This document shows, piece after piece, positions 1 through 8,540 of a stretch of 64,000 nt of DNA (the stretch's first letter is position 1; each line of letters starts with the position of its first letter). The notes below the pieces were generated by a model, which saw only the letters and a list, made by a program, of their open reading frames with translations, was not told where the DNA came from and searched no databases. Source of the stretch: Treponema sp. (GTDB taxonomy: Bacteria > Spirochaetota > Spirochaetia > Treponematales > Treponemataceae); NCBI GenBank assembly GCA_017553635.1, contig JAFZKN010000014.1, positions 1 through 64,000 on the forward strand, written 5' to 3'. The position numbers and the translations under genes are program-made.

Positions 1-1415
1 ATGTAGCGGCTTGGAACAAGATTGTAGCCTTTTTCAACAATTTCCTTTTTGCTTGCGCTATAGCAGAATTCTGGAATGTCTTTGTAAGTTTCATTTGCTC
101 CGGCCTGCTGCCAGGCGTGGAAGGTTGATGTTACTTTGTCGCGGTCTTCCTGAGTAAGCTCGATATACTTCTTTTCAAAAGGACTTCCCATCTGTCGAAG
201 ATCCATAAAAAGAACTTCATCTTCACGGTTTCGGTAGTTTTTGATTTTTCCGTTCTGTTCAACTGTTCGGCTCTTTTTGTTTTTGTTCAAAATCCAGAGT
301 GTTACGGAAATATCGGTTGTATAAAAAAGATTTCTTGGAAGAATTACAATTGCTTCTACAAGATTATTTTCTATGAGCTGCTTGCGGATTTCTAATTCCT
401 GTCCTTCGCCACTTAATGCTCCGTTTGCAAGAAGAAAGCCTGCTGTACCATTGGTGCTGAGTTTTGAAACCATGTGCAAAATCCAGCCGTAGTTTGCATT
501 ACTTGTTGGTGGAACTGTATAGCCGTTCCAGCGGTAATCATCAACAAGCTCATTTTCTGCACGCCAGTCTTTCTGATTAAATGGTGGATTAGCCATTATA
601 TAATCTGCACGTAAATCTTTGTGAAGATCATTTGTAAATGTGTTTGCGGCTTTTTCTCCAAGGTCGCAGGGAATACCACGGATTGCAAGATTCATTTTTG
701 CAAGCTTATATGTTGTAGTTGTTCCTTCCTGTCCGTAAACAGAAATGTCTTTTGAGTTTCCGGCATGATTTTCTACAAACTTCAAAGACTGCACAAACAT
801 ACCACCAGAACCACAACAAGGGTCATAGATTTTTCCCTTATATGGCTCAATCATTTCTGCAATCAGATTTACAACAGATTTTGGAGTATAGAATTCTCCC
901 TTTCCTTTACCTTCCTGAAGTGCAAACTTTGTAAGGAAGTATTCATACACACGCCCCATTATGTCGTTTTCTTTATCTGCGTTTGTCTGAATATTATTGA
1001 TTTCATCAAGAAGAGCTGCAAGTTTTGAAACATCAATTCCAAGTCGGGAATAATAGTTATCTGGCAAAGCACCTTTGAGTGATGGGTTCTGTTTTTCAAT
1101 TGTGTTGAGTGCTGTATCTATTTTGAGTGCAATATCATTCTGTTTTGCATTCTGAATTATAAATGACCATCGGCTTTCTTCTGGAACGAAGAAGACATTC
1201 TTCATTGTATAGAAAGACTGAACATCAATATATTTTTCTTTGCCTTCATCCTTTAGTTCCTGACGGCGGGCATCAAATTTATCATTTACGAATTTTAGAA
1301 AGATAAGACTAAGTACAACATGTTTATATTCTGCAGGTTCTACAGTTCCACGTAATTTATCACATGCGCCCCAAAGAGCGTCTTCAAAGCTGACCTGTTT
1401 TTTTGTTTTTGCCAT
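1..1415 (-). CDS. hsdM: Type I restriction-modification DNA methyltransferase subunit M (partial, 3' end off the window)
   Basis: About 471 codons are open from an ATG at 1415 to the left edge. The product is the N6-adenine methylase subunit of a type I restriction system, which methylates the recognition site with HsdS and forms the nuclease with HsdR. Visible signs are the HsdM N-terminal helical domain, an SAM-binding segment with DPCCGSGG near residues 196-203, and the catalytic NPPF motif near residue 276 followed by NQKDW. The start has a good ribosome site (AAGGAAAG). An extended -10 (TG-C-TATAAT, minus strand 1455-1450) with TTGTTT upstream is a likely promoter. The C-terminus, hsdS and hsdR would lie left of the window. 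Family assignment is firm. Confidence 0.93.
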   Translation of the reverse strand, partial: MAKTKKQVSFEDALWGACDKLRGTVEPAEYKHVVLSLIFLKFVNDKFDARRQELKDEGKEKYIDVQSFYTMKNVFFVPEESRWSFIIQNAKQNDIALKIDTALNTIEKQNPSLKGALPDNYYSRLGIDVSKLAALLDEINNIQTNADKENDIMGRVYEYFLTKFALQEGKGKGEFYTPKSVVNLIAEMIEPYKGKIYDPCCGSGGMFVQSLKFVENHAGNSKDISVYGQEGTTTTYKLAKMNLAIRGIPCDLGEKAANTFTNDLHKDLRADYIMANPPFNQKDWRAENELVDDYRWNGYTVPPTSNANYGWILHMVSKLSTNGTAGFLLANGALSGEGQELEIRKQLIENNLVEAIVILPRNLFYTTDISVTLWILNKNKKSRTVEQNGKIKNYRNREDEVLFMDLRQMGSPFEKKYIELTQEDRDKVTSTFHAWQQAGANETYKDIPEFCYSASKKEIVEKGYNLVPSRY

Positions 1416-1449
1416 AATCTTTCCTTTTTTCTATTCAAATGCATAGACC

Positions 1450-1477
1450 ATTATAGCATACTTTGGGAATAAAACAA
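1450..1477 (-). promoter_or_regulatory. Probable promoter of hsdM
   Basis: On the minus strand TATAAT (1455-1450) is preceded by TG plus one base (extended -10) and, 16 bp upstream, by TTGTTT (1477-1472). This leaves a leader of about 30 nt to the hsdM ATG. Confidence 0.55.
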
Positions 1478-1540
1478 TTGAGAACGCGAGTTGTTCTCCT
1501 TAGTCACCACCTTTCCTAATACAATAGCAATCTGGTTTGC

Positions 1541-1634
1541 ACGACAGTGTCGTCCAAATTGTCACGATTTCGCAACCTCTTCCCCGGCATAACATGTCAT
1601 CTGACCACCTTTTCTGACCACTTTTTCTGACCAC
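1541..1634. repeat. Intergenic palindrome and three near-tandem TCTGACCAC copies
   Basis: The 1416-1646 spacer holds a perfect 13-bp palindrome ACGACAGTGTCGT (1541-1553). It also holds three copies of TCTGACCAC spaced about 13 bp apart (from about 1600 to 1634), separated by T-rich bases. No gene was seen in this spacer. The function is unknown; the repeats may be operator-like or simply slipped DNA. Confidence 0.5.
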
Positions 1635-1646
1635 CACTTCCTATTC

Positions 1647-2006
1647 TCAATCCCAGCAAAAATCCCCTTCTTCCTTTAATAAGCCGCCGCATTTTCGGCA
1701 GGTCATTTTTAAAATCTGGGCGTTACCTTTTTTGTTGTAAAAATCTTCATAGCGTTTCATTGCTTTGTTGCAGTTGGGACAGATTTCTTCTCTTGCATCC
1801 TCTTTTGCATGGATTACACTTTCTAAATTGTCATCTGCGTCTTCAGGTATTTCAAATTCTACTTCTCCTTCTTTCCAGTAGCCGCAGCTGTCACATACAT
1901 AAACTACATTCATCATGTGGTTCATAAATGACAAAGAACCGCATCCGAGCATGAGATTTTCTTTTTCATTACAATCTTTACATCTTAATACAACACCACA
2001 ACCCAT
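1647..2006 (-). CDS. Zinc-ribbon hypothetical protein
   Basis: A 119-residue soluble protein whose function I do not recognise. It has four Cys-x2-Cys knuckles (CKDC, CDSCG, CPNC, CRKCG), enough for two zinc ribbons, joined by an acidic linker. No membrane segment or signal peptide is present. The start is well supported by AAAGGAGG 8 nt upstream. It is the last gene of a three-gene minus-strand run, 12 nt after the formylglutamate-amidohydrolase-like gene. Zinc binding is inferred from cysteine spacing only. Confidence 0.7.
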   Translation of the reverse strand: MGCGVVLRCKDCNEKENLMLGCGSLSFMNHMMNVVYVCDSCGYWKEGEVEFEIPEDADDNLESVIHAKEDAREEICPNCNKAMKRYEDFYNKKGNAQILKMTCRKCGGLLKEEGDFCWD

Positions 2007-2018
2007 TTGAGGCCTCCT

Positions 2019-2501
2019 TTAAAAACCAAAAATAATTTCTGCAACTTCTTTTTTAAGAGCTGCAAATCCTTCTGTCTTTTTTCCTGTTTTGTCCATATAC
2101 AATGAACGGTTAAGTTCAATCATTATGGATTTTACGTTTCTGTTTTTTCTATAATATTTAAGCGGAACTATCGAGCCGCAGAACGGGGAATTTATTTTTA
2201 CTCTGTAATTTCTTTTTGCAAACTCAGATGTAAAATATTCTTTAAGCTCATCTGGTGTATGAAAGTCATCGGTTCCGATGCAGATATCGGGCCGGTCTGT
2301 CCTGTCGTTTTCGTGCGGCAGCGGATAAGGAAAAACAATCGATGTAAGTTCCAGATTAAAAAGCTCATCTGTGTATCTGTCTGTCATAAGAAGAAATTCT
2401 TTCTCAAGAAGCTTTTCGTCATAATTAACTAAAGCCTCCTGAGGAATTAAAAGTGATGAATGCGGAATGTGTAAAACTATACAATCCTTATTCATACGCA
2501 C
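2019..2501 (-). CDS. N-formylglutamate amidohydrolase-like protein, internally shortened
   Basis: A 160-residue protein with clear N- and C-terminal motifs of the N-formylglutamate amidohydrolase family. These are HIPHSS near residue 11, MTDRYTDELF near 39-48, RPDICIGTDDFHTP near 70-84 and SIMIELNR near 126. Family members, which release formate from N-formylglutamate in histidine breakdown, are usually about 250 residues. Here IVFP joins directly to YPLPHEND. The usual central block, with its arginine/aspartate strand and the DCHSF metal/catalytic segment, is therefore absent. The reading frame is intact. It lies 3 nt after the 2505-3437 gene, so they are probably cotranscribed. It is either inactive or has a changed role. 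Confidence 0.72.
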   Translation of the reverse strand: MRMNKDCIVLHIPHSSLLIPQEALVNYDEKLLEKEFLLMTDRYTDELFNLELTSIVFPYPLPHENDRTDRPDICIGTDDFHTPDELKEYFTSEFAKRNYRVKINSPFCGSIVPLKYYRKNRNVKSIMIELNRSLYMDKTGKKTEGFAALKKEVAEIIFGF

Positions 2502-2504
2502 TTC

Positions 2505-3437
2505 TTATACTGTAATTTTTACGACATACTCACGGTAAGTTAAGCTTTCGAGCTTACAGTCATAAGCCATCTTTTTTGGTTTTGCCTCACGGATAATTTT
2601 TGCTGCGAGGGCTCTTAAGTGCCCTGCTTTTTTAAGCCCGGCATTTCCAAAAAGCTTTGCTTCTATGCTGTCGATGCAGACCAAAATAGAATTTCTGTCG
2701 GCTGTATTGTATGGTTCAGCCTGAACACAAATATCAAGACCTTCATAAAAGCCGTGCTTTGCCTTTCGGATTTTTTCTGCTGCTTCGCTAAGGTTATCTG
2801 CGCTTAAATTATCCGTAAGCTTTGTAAGGGATTTTGGCTCAATGTCATCACCCCAGTGATAGAACGATGTTCCGACAAGTGGCAGTGTAAGTGTTACTTC
2901 GTTTTTCTTAAAGTAGCGCATCATTGCCTGGTCAATCGTTTCGCGTGCACTGTCAAACTCAAGCTTTGTCTTTGCAGCTTCGTACACAAGCGGAATTGTA
3001 TCAGGATTAACATTCTGGAGCTTTCCATAGCAGAGTGAAAAAAGAATTTCTACGCAGATTGGCTCAAGTATAAACTGAGTAAGCTGCGCAAATTTTGCAA
3101 ATACTCCCATACGGCGCAAAAACAGATCGCCTGCAAGAAGACTGTTTTTTGTTTCGACTGCTGCAAGCAGTGCCCCAATGTGAACAAGATATTCAAACGT
3201 GTCCTTGTCAGAAATGTCTACATCTGCTGCCGCATATACTGTTGAATTAAAGTTAAGTTCATCCTGAATATACACATAATAACTTGGAGTATAATATGTG
3301 CTTGCGATAATTTTCTGACAGCCTCTGGTATCAGGCAGATTGTCATTTTCCCACTTTCCCACAAAATCAAGCTGCCCTGTCTTACTCTTAGAAAACTCAT
3401 ACCAGTTCTTTCCATTTTCAATTAAAATCTGTGCCAT
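2505..3437 (-). CDS. Uncharacterised protein with possible C-terminal HIRAN-like domain
   Basis: A 310-residue soluble protein of unknown function, first gene of the run down to 1647. The last ~85 residues contain EPYNTADRNSILVCIDS followed by AGHLRALAAKII and a closing beta strand. This resembles the HIRAN fold (E-P-N-x-x-D-x-N-A-I-x-V then G-x-L). HIRAN domains are known from DNA-repair helicases and bind DNA ends, but they also occur in small bacterial proteins. The first 220 residues match nothing I recognise. The start has GGAGG 10 nt upstream. The HIRAN assignment is tentative. Confidence 0.55.
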   Translation of the reverse strand: MAQILIENGKNWYEFSKSKTGQLDFVGKWENDNLPDTRGCQKIIASTYYTPSYYVYIQDELNFNSTVYAAADVDISDKDTFEYLVHIGALLAAVETKNSLLAGDLFLRRMGVFAKFAQLTQFILEPICVEILFSLCYGKLQNVNPDTIPLVYEAAKTKLEFDSARETIDQAMMRYFKKNEVTLTLPLVGTSFYHWGDDIEPKSLTKLTDNLSADNLSEAAEKIRKAKHGFYEGLDICVQAEPYNTADRNSILVCIDSIEAKLFGNAGLKKAGHLRALAAKIIREAKPKKMAYDCKLESLTYREYVVKITV

Positions 3438-3522
3438 AGTCTTACTACCTCCATTACCAAGATTACAACTAAATTATACAGCAGGGGGTGTGTCACCTAA
3501 TGATGCACCCTTATAAAAAATG

Positions 3523-3531
3523 TGATATAAT
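3523..3531 (+). promoter_or_regulatory. Extended -10 promoter of the WYL regulator gene
   Basis: TG-A-TATAAT occupies 3523-3531. Transcription would start near 3538, just downstream of the possible TTG start at 3535. This favours the ATG at 3577 as the true start of the regulator. The divergent gene begins at 3437, so both promoters share this short spacer. Confidence 0.6.
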
Positions 3532-3576
3532 TATTTGAGTAAATTCAGCTTAAAAAAGCTAAAACGGGGGTGTTTT

Positions 3577-4593
3577 ATGGGTACAAAAAAGGCTGCTCCA
3601 AAAATGAGCGTTAAACAGAGAAACTCGCCGCACATCATTTCGTACATTTTTAAAATTGACAGTGCAATAAGAAACGGCGATTATCCCAACGCCAGCAAAA
3701 TGAACAGGGCCGAAGGCTGGTCTTTGAGCCGCAGTACCTTTGGGCGTTACATAGATATCCTCCGTGATACTTATGGTGCTCCTCTTGAATTTGATTACAA
3801 AAAAAACGGCTACTATTACACCGACAGTTCCTTTTACATCAAGCAGGTGATGTTCAATGAGGGCGAGCTTTTAACTCTTTCTACTATTATTCCGCTTCTT
3901 GAACAGTACAAAAATACTCCGCTTGAATCTTCTTACCGCAATCTCATGAACAAATTAATTAAGATGCTTCCTGATAATATTACCGTCGACTCTGCTTTGA
4001 TTAATAACGAGGTTCATTTTATTTCTGATCCGATTACAAAGCTCGAGGATAAGGTTTTCGAAAACGTTCTTAGGGCTACAAAAATTCACTGTACTCTTGA
4101 GCTTGAATATAAAACTGCGCAGAACACAAAATACGAAAAGCGTCTTTTTGATCCGTATCACATGATATGCCAGAAGGGAAGCTGGTATGTTCTTGGTTTT
4201 TCTCATTCGTCTGATGCTATAAGACTTTGGGCAATGCCGCGAATTAAAAACTGCAAAATTTCAAAAGAAAAATTTTCGATTCCAAAAAGCTTTAAGCTCG
4301 AGGATCACATCGACATTCAGATGGGCGCGTGGGGCCACTTTGGTCAGAAGTATAAAGTAGAAATTGAATTTACTCAAAGCCTCAAAACTTATGTAATGGA
4401 ACGCACATGGCATAAGGGACAGAAAATACGAGTTAATAAAAACGGCTCGGTCTATCTTTCTTTTGAAACGAATCAGCTTACGCAGACCTGCGCATGGGTC
4501 ATGTCGTTTGCAGGAGATGCGAAGGTTTTAAATCCGCCTGAGTTAAAAAAGCTTGTGCGTGAATCTGCGAAAAAGATTTTAGGCGGGAGATAG
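3577..4593 (+). CDS. WYL-domain transcriptional regulator (DeoR/YafY-like)
   Basis: A 338-residue regulator. The N-terminus has a winged-helix region (NSPHIISYIFKI, then RAEGWSLSRSTFGRYIDILR). The middle and C-terminus are a WYL ligand-sensing module with RLFDPYHMICQKGSWYVLGF near the centre and a WCX-like tail. WYL proteins usually bind nucleic-acid or nucleotide ligands and often control defence or DNA-damage genes. The chosen ATG has a G-rich ribosome site (GGGGGTG) 6-10 nt upstream. The in-frame TTG at 3535 lies before the predicted transcription start. It diverges from the 3437-1647 gene run, which may be its target. Confidence 0.85.
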   Translation: MGTKKAAPKMSVKQRNSPHIISYIFKIDSAIRNGDYPNASKMNRAEGWSLSRSTFGRYIDILRDTYGAPLEFDYKKNGYYYTDSSFYIKQVMFNEGELLTLSTIIPLLEQYKNTPLESSYRNLMNKLIKMLPDNITVDSALINNEVHFISDPITKLEDKVFENVLRATKIHCTLELEYKTAQNTKYEKRLFDPYHMICQKGSWYVLGFSHSSDAIRLWAMPRIKNCKISKEKFSIPKSFKLEDHIDIQMGAWGHFGQKYKVEIEFTQSLKTYVMERTWHKGQKIRVNKNGSVYLSFETNQLTQTCAWVMSFAGDAKVLNPPELKKLVRESAKKILGGR

Positions 4594-4679
4594 TTTATCG
4601 GGCGCGCGCTTTGAAATCTGCGCATAATAATTATTGCCGCGAACTGATGAAAAAATCGCCATCACGCGCGACCTGCATC

Positions 4680-4708
4680 TTGCACAAAATCTTTTTTTAC
4701 TGCATAAT
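4680..4708 (+). promoter_or_regulatory. Promoter giving a leaderless mRNA for the HAD phosphatase
   Basis: TTGCAC (4680-4685), a 17-bp spacer and CATAAT (4703-4708) form a good sigma-70-type promoter. The -10 ends only 5 nt before the ATG at 4714, and no ribosome site is present, so the transcript should begin at the start codon. Confidence 0.65.
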
Positions 4709-4713
4709 TGTTT

Positions 4714-5481
4714 ATGGAAAACATATCTTTAATTCTTTCGGATTTGGACGGAACTCTTTTTAGGGACGACAAATCTGTCTCGGACTTTTCAAAACAAATC
4801 ATTAAGCAGGCTCAGGAAAAAGGAATTCTTTTTGGAATCTGTACTGCACGCGCAAAAATCAATGCAGTAAAATTTCTTGAAGGAATTTCTCCTGATGTAT
4901 TTATTTCTAACGGTGGCGGTCTTGCTTCGTTTAGAAATGAAAAAATTTATAACTGTGAATTTTCTGTCGAAGAAACACAGGCTATAATTAAAACTGTTTT
5001 TGATCTTTACGGTGAGGACATGGTCATTACAATCGACAATGAGCATGGGCTTTATTCAAATTCAAAAGAAGAACTCGGCGACAAATTCTGGACTTACTCT
5101 GACTTTAAAAGCTTTAACGAGCCTTCGATGAAAATCTGTGTAAAAACTCTCGACGAAGAAAAAATAAAACAGATTGTAAAGGCAGTTGGAGAAGACAAAA
5201 CAGATTTTCTTCCGTTCTCTGACATTCCGTGGTACAAGATAAGTAAAAAGGCTGCCGTAAAAGAAAAGGCAATCGAAGCGCTGTGTAAACACTTAAACAT
5301 TCTTCCTTCAAACATTGCTTCGTTTGGCGATGACTTTAACGACATCGGAATGTTAAAGCTTTGCGGAAAGGGAATTGCGATGCAGAACGCAATCAAAGAA
5401 GTAAAAGAGATTGCAGATGAAGTAACGCTTTCTAACGAGAATGACGGCGTTGCAAACTGGATTAAAGATAATTTGTTATAA
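4714..5481 (+). CDS. HAD-superfamily Cof-type phosphatase
   Basis: A 255-residue hydrolase of the Cof/type IIB HAD family, which typically dephosphorylates sugar phosphates or cofactors such as FMN or PLP. Motif I DLDGTL carries the nucleophilic aspartate near residues 9-14. Motif II is ISNGGG near 69. The C-terminal SFGDDFNDIGML motif supplies the Mg2+ ligands. Length is normal for the family. The ATG at 4714 follows a -10 box by 5 nt with no Shine-Dalgarno, indicating leaderless translation. It converges on pheT across a shared hairpin terminator. The substrate cannot be predicted. Confidence 0.9.
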   Translation: MENISLILSDLDGTLFRDDKSVSDFSKQIIKQAQEKGILFGICTARAKINAVKFLEGISPDVFISNGGGLASFRNEKIYNCEFSVEETQAIIKTVFDLYGEDMVITIDNEHGLYSNSKEELGDKFWTYSDFKSFNEPSMKICVKTLDEEKIKQIVKAVGEDKTDFLPFSDIPWYKISKKAAVKEKAIEALCKHLNILPSNIASFGDDFNDIGMLKLCGKGIAMQNAIKEVKEIADEVTLSNENDGVANWIKDNLL

Positions 5482-5484
5482 AAA

Positions 5485-5517
5485 AAGGCGCACGTTAATG
5501 TGCGCCTTAATTTTTAT
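5485..5517. terminator. Bidirectional intrinsic terminator
   Basis: A perfect 9-bp stem AAGGCGCAC / GTGCGCCTT with a 6-nt loop, A-rich on the left and T-rich on the right. It lies between the convergent HAD phosphatase and pheT genes and can serve both. Confidence 0.85.
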
Positions 5518-5542
5518 CTTTTGCAATTATCTTTAGTAAGTT

Positions 5543-7267
5543 TTACATCAGTTCTTCGAGGTTAAACTCGCCTGCAACACATGGAACTGTGATTGACCAG
5601 TTTTCGAGAACCTGTGGATGAACTTCTCCAAAGACTCCGACTTTTTTGCCGTTAACCATAACTGCTGCCTGACGTCCAGGAATAAAGCGCGGGTCTTCGC
5701 ATTCTTCTACTTTGTACTCGTGATCGAGGAAGTAAAGGAGAGAAGAAACTTCACTTGCAGCGCTGTTAAAGTTTGCATTGCCTGCAGCTGTCATAAAGCC
5801 AAGGCTCTGGATTGTTTTTGTCCCAGTGTTTTCTTTATCATCAAGGAATGCAACCTTTCCGATTTCGAAAATCTTGTGAGGGAAAATTGCGTTTGCACTT
5901 CCTGCTTCTGCGCGGAGTAAAGATGCAATAATCGACGGACGTACAAACTGATAGTTTTCGCTCATAGGGTTTGCAACTTCGATAATTTCTGAGTCATCGA
6001 TGTTCATTCTTTCGATGTAATCTTTTTTGCTTCCGAGGTAGTTAAATATCATTTCCTGATATCCAAGACCTACCATTACATTCTTTGCCTTGCGGCTAAA
6101 AAGTGTAAGAGGCATGAGACGTCCGATTGTAAAGTCGTTTGGTTTTTCAGGATTAAAGTTATCAAGTCCTACACCAATCATTACATCTTCGATTACATCA
6201 ACCTCGTGTAAGAAGTCATTGCGGTAAGGTGCAGGCCATACAGTAAATTCAACATCACCGTCAACATCTTTTGTTTCTACCCTGTTGTCCATTCTCTTAA
6301 GAGCATCAACAACCTGGTCTTTAGTAAATTCACTTCCTAAAAGCTTATTTACATTCTTTAAAAGAGCCTTTGTAGGTTCCTGGAAATAGAAAGGAGCGTA
6401 GATGTCTTTTCCGCGTCCTGTATCATAAGGATGTTCAACTTTAATAGGAATAATTTCGTAACCGCAGTCAGAAAAGTCACATGCAACAATGTTTGCAGCA
6501 AGAATAAGATTATCGATGTTGTCACCTGTAAGCTCTACCATAAGGTCTTTATCTCCAACCTGAACAGCACCGAGTGTTGCACTGTTAATGATTGGAGCCA
6601 TCGACATTACTTCGCCAGAATCATCTGTCAAAAGCGGGAACATTTTTTTACCTTCGAGAATCCAGCCAAAATCTTTTCCCTTTGGATGATCTGTTAAAAT
6701 CTGGCGGCAGGTCATCGGTGCATCACACTGCAGAGGAACAAAAGAAGTTTTATCTGGATCTACTGCCTTGTAATGAACAGGCCATTTAATCTGGTCTACG
6801 CGGTAAAGTCCCATAGAGATTGAACGGCGCTTACGGCCAAAGTTCCATGCAAGCTTTTCCTGAGTCTGAATGATGTCAATGAGCATCGGTTCATCGATCG
6901 GTTTACCTGCAATCATGAAAGCAACCATGTATGGACGAATGTCTTTTATGTTTGAATCAACTTTAACGACGCGGTTCTGATTGTCTTTAAAATCTCCCTT
7001 GCGTGAAAGAAATTTATCATAGTCACCAGACTTTCCGCCTTCGTGAACTCTAAGCTGGCGTGCAACACCGTTTGTTGACCAGAGGTCAGGACGGTTTGTA
7101 TCGTTTAATTCAATTTTAATTACACGCTGATCTTCGCTCTGAGACATATCCGGTTTTTCATCAAGTTCAGCTTTACCGCATGTCAATTTTTTTTCTAATG
7201 TGTCGTAGTCATATTTTTTTCCGACCATTTTGAAAAATAATTTTTCGTTTACTTCAATCTTTGGCAT
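5543..7267 (-). CDS. pheT: Phenylalanine--tRNA ligase beta subunit, archaeal/eukaryotic type
   Basis: At 574 residues it is far shorter than the ~800-residue bacterial PheT. It lacks the N-terminal tRNA-binding and C-terminal anticodon-fold extensions. The opening MPKIEVNEKLFFKMVGKKYD and the NDTNRPDLWSTNGVARQLR block are those of archaeal/eukaryotic beta subunits. With PheS it charges tRNA-Phe; the beta chain holds the editing site and the B1/B5 DNA-binding-like domains. Spirochaetes are known to carry this form. pheS is not adjacent, unlike the usual pheST operon. The start has a GAGGAA ribosome site. It lies 22 nt after fabF and may be cotranscribed. Confidence 0.93.
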   Translation of the reverse strand: MPKIEVNEKLFFKMVGKKYDYDTLEKKLTCGKAELDEKPDMSQSEDQRVIKIELNDTNRPDLWSTNGVARQLRVHEGGKSGDYDKFLSRKGDFKDNQNRVVKVDSNIKDIRPYMVAFMIAGKPIDEPMLIDIIQTQEKLAWNFGRKRRSISMGLYRVDQIKWPVHYKAVDPDKTSFVPLQCDAPMTCRQILTDHPKGKDFGWILEGKKMFPLLTDDSGEVMSMAPIINSATLGAVQVGDKDLMVELTGDNIDNLILAANIVACDFSDCGYEIIPIKVEHPYDTGRGKDIYAPFYFQEPTKALLKNVNKLLGSEFTKDQVVDALKRMDNRVETKDVDGDVEFTVWPAPYRNDFLHEVDVIEDVMIGVGLDNFNPEKPNDFTIGRLMPLTLFSRKAKNVMVGLGYQEMIFNYLGSKKDYIERMNIDDSEIIEVANPMSENYQFVRPSIIASLLRAEAGSANAIFPHKIFEIGKVAFLDDKENTGTKTIQSLGFMTAAGNANFNSAASEVSSLLYFLDHEYKVEECEDPRFIPGRQAAVMVNGKKVGVFGEVHPQVLENWSITVPCVAGEFNLEELM

Positions 7268-7289
7268 TTTTTTATTCCTCTATATTTAA

Positions 7290-8540
7290 CTAGTTGCATT
7301 TTTTGAAAATCAAAGAAGTGTTTACACCACCAAATGCAAAGTTGTTTGACATTACGATGTCTGTGTTAATATCGCGTCCGTCTCCCATAATGTAGTCAAG
7401 CTTACCGCATTCAGGATCGAGATTTTCTTTTGTAAGGTTTAATGTCGGGTGGAACCAGCCGTCGTTCATCATGTTAATTGTTACCCATGCTTCAAGACAG
7501 CCGCAGCATCCGAGTGTGTGACCTGTATAACTTTTTGTAGAAGAAATTGGAACTGCTCTGTGGAATACGCTTTCTGTTGCGTTTGTTTCTGCAACGTCTC
7601 CGTGTCCTGTAGAAGTTCCGTGTGCGTTTACATAACCGATCTGGTCTGGGCTAATTCCTGCATCGTCAATTGCAAGCTGTAATGCTTTTGCCATTGTTTC
7701 CTGGTTTGGAGTTGTGATGTGGTTTCCGTCCTGGTTTGTTCCAAAGCCGATTATTTCTGCATAGATTTTTGCACCGCGTGCTTTTGCGTGTTCATATTCT
7801 TCGAGAATTAAAGTTGCTCCGCCTTCTCCGATTACAAGACCGTCGCGCTCTTTGCTGAACGGACTTGGAGAAAGCTTTGGTGTATCGTTCTTTGTAGAAG
7901 CAGCGTAAAGTGTATCAAAAATATCTGAGTCTGCAGCGCTTAATTCTTCTGCACCGCCTGCAATCATGATGTCCTGGAATCCGTAAGCAATCTGTTCATA
8001 AGAATATCCGATTGACTGGCTTCCTGATGTACATGCTGTGTTTGTTGTAATGATTCTTCCGCGAACCTGAAAGTAAACCGAAAGGTTTGATGCTGCTGTC
8101 TGTGGCATTGCGCGTACATAAGTTGTAGCGTTCATTCTTGTGCAGTCTGCGTTTTCAAGCATTGCACAGAATTCCATCTGAGCGTCCATAGAACCCATGC
8201 ACGAACCGTAAGAAATACCGCAGCGTCCGTTGTGAATTTCTTCAGAAACGTTTCCATCTGCATCGATGTAGCCTGCCATTCTTAAAGCATCGTCAGTTGC
8301 CTGGAGTGCAAGGCGGCTTACGCGTCCCATTGAACGGATTTTTTTTCTGTCGTACTTACGGAGCTCTTTTGTATAAGGAGCTGCAAGACGTGTGTTCATT
8401 CCGGCACCATAGCGGTCCCATTCATCCATTCTTACAACACAGTTTTCAAGACCCTTAAGTGTCTTTTTAATTTCTTCCCAGTTATCTCCAAGAGCTGAAC
8501 AAACTCCAGCGCCAGTAACAACAACTCTTCTTTTATCCAT
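7290..8540 (-). CDS. fabF: Beta-ketoacyl-ACP synthase II (FabF-type)
   Basis: A 416-residue condensing enzyme that extends an acyl chain with malonyl-ACP. All three catalytic residues are visible: cysteine in TACTSGSQS, histidine in HGTSTGHGDVAE, and histidine in GHTLGCCG. Its first base overlaps the last base of the preceding dehydratase gene (8540), indicating tight translational coupling. It is the third member of a KS-DH-KS set (10239 down to 7290). Whether it serves ordinary fatty-acid synthesis or a special lipid is not settled by the sequence. No ACP or ketoreductase gene is in the window. Confidence 0.92.
   Translation of the reverse strand: MDKRRVVVTGAGVCSALGDNWEEIKKTLKGLENCVVRMDEWDRYGAGMNTRLAAPYTKELRKYDRKKIRSMGRVSRLALQATDDALRMAGYIDADGNVSEEIHNGRCGISYGSCMGSMDAQMEFCAMLENADCTRMNATTYVRAMPQTAASNLSVYFQVRGRIITTNTACTSGSQSIGYSYEQIAYGFQDIMIAGGAEELSAADSDIFDTLYAASTKNDTPKLSPSPFSKERDGLVIGEGGATLILEEYEHAKARGAKIYAEIIGFGTNQDGNHITTPNQETMAKALQLAIDDAGISPDQIGYVNAHGTSTGHGDVAETNATESVFHRAVPISSTKSYTGHTLGCCGCLEAWVTINMMNDGWFHPTLNLTKENLDPECGKLDYIMGDGRDINTDIVMSNNFAFGGVNTSLIFKKCN

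Noticed and set aside
719..1028. Two plus-strand open frames across hsdM
   Set aside because: Shadows of the methylase reading on the minus strand, which shows NPPF and SAM-binding motifs.
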